64,000 nt of DNA. Origin: Spirometra erinaceieuropaei (lineage: Eukaryota > Platyhelminthes > Cestoda > Diphyllobothriidea > Diphyllobothriidae). This document shows positions 63,195 to 64,000 of the stretch, piece after piece. Numbering within the stretch: position 1 is the stretch's first letter; each line of letters starts with the position of its first letter. Below the pieces are notes generated by a model. It did no database searches, had not been told where the DNA came from, and was given only the letters and a program-made list of their open reading frames with translations. The stretch is from the NCBI GenBank assembly GCA_902702965.1, contig CACRXP010000696.1:190547-254546 (forward strand). Direction: 5' to 3'. A program made the position numbers and the translations under genes.

Positions 63195-64000
63195 TGAAGG
63201 AGACACGATCGCAGGGACAAGAGTTTTATTAGCCCGACGTTTCGGATTCCTGCTCGAACCCATCATCAGAGACAAAAGCAGATACGAGTGGTTCATGCAC
63301 AGGGGGCTGCAGTATTTGTAGGATGCACTCGCCATGCCACCGCATACCTATGAATATTCACGGCTCCCCTCTTCATCCGGGATCGTCGCACTTGGTGTGC
63401 TAATTATTTAATGGCCGACATTCGCGTCGTTATTTGTTGCAATCTCATCACGTGCGTTGGATGTTGGTGTGATGATTGCTCGACCATCTGACCCACCGAC
63501 GCTGGAGTTGGGAAGAGTGTTCACTTATGCGCTCTCCGCGTGGCTAATTACTCCGCCTAGGCGAAGTCTCAGCACGGAGTATGGAAGGGTAAGTTCATTG
63601 CACTTGGTAATGGACTGGGGGCCAGTAAACCATGACCCAAGAAGCTTCCGGCTCACGAAATTGTCACCTCTTGCAAGAATTTCGACCTCATCAACTTTGA
63701 ATGTGCGGCTGGACCTCGTCGAATGAGCCGCAACTTGAGGGCTGGCGTCATTTCTCCGCACCGCTGCAGCGCGTTCGGCCATTCTCGTTCAGAGCTGTCT
63801 TCCGGTTTGTCCGACGTAGTTGCTTTGTCCGCAACTGCACCAGATCCGATAAACGACTCCCGACGTTTCTTGTCGTGGCAGCGGGTTTTTCGGTTTCATT
63901 ACCAGACGCCTGATGGTTGCCCTCGGTTCGTGTGCAACTCCAACCCCAAGTGGTGCGAGAAGGCGGACGACAGCTTCCGAAACGTTCTTGACATACGGAA
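63195..64000 (-). pseudogene. Penelope-like element 3' end (GIY-YIG), cut by the window
   Basis: Right to left: frames near 63860-63790 read VVYRIWCSCGQSNYVGQTGR across a frame change, then MAERAAAVRRNDASPQVAAH (63782), FKVDEVEILARGDNFVSRKL and SWFTGPQSITKCNELTLPYS to 63525. This is the GIY-YIG end of a Penelope element. The 3' untranslated tail runs to about 63200 (CTCGAACCCATCATCAGAG, GATCGCAGGGACAAGAGTTT) and is the source for tail fragments elsewhere in the window. The RT part would lie beyond 64000. Confidence 0.85.

Overview
This is a eukaryotic window: it has introns, almost no long intact single-exon genes, three assembly gaps (N runs at 23058-23143, 37439-38026 and 48913-49074), and dense decayed transposons. 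The mix of CR1-like, RTE-like (with a C-terminal C2H2 zinc-finger tail), Penelope-like and Merlin-like elements suggests a flatworm, probably a pseudophyllidean tapeworm of the Spirometra/Dibothriocephalus/Schistocephalus kind. That placement is inference from element types and cannot be proven here.

The one recognisable cellular gene is VPS54, a GARP tethering-complex subunit, on the + strand. I could place ten exons between about 17.17 and 47.97 kb. All splice phases between adjacent placed exons agree. The coding pieces total about 730 codons; at least one exon between the fifth and sixth placed exons is missing, perhaps in the 588-base gap, and the 3' exons were not found and probably lie beyond the window. 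Its introns (114 bases to 9.9 kb) hold most of the transposons described.

Layout. 1-1.6 kb: 5'- and 3'-truncated CR1-like element (- strand). 1.6-5.9 kb: nearly complete CR1-like retrotransposon (- strand) with ORF1, an overlapping ORF2 and one in-frame stop. 6-12.1 kb: decayed CR1-like reverse transcriptase fragments (+ strand). 12.3-15.2 kb: RTE-like element with zinc-finger tail (- strand), RT core deleted. 17.2-48 kb: VPS54, with introns holding a Merlin-like transposase relic, tRNA-derived SINEs, palindromic foldback elements, Penelope-like and RTE-like relics. 48-64 kb: an LTR-end/primer-site candidate, degenerate telomere-like repeats, two Penelope-like relics, a zinc-finger tail copy, a foldback element with another DNA transposon nested in it, and many copies of a G/C-rich interspersed repeat.

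No CRISPR array, rRNA gene or convincing stand-alone tRNA gene was seen. The most novel-looking items are the two foldback families (one with TA target duplications, one inserted in a Penelope tail), the nested 1004-base element with an exact 8-base duplication, and a possible -1 frameshift site joining ORF1 and ORF2 of the CR1-like element.
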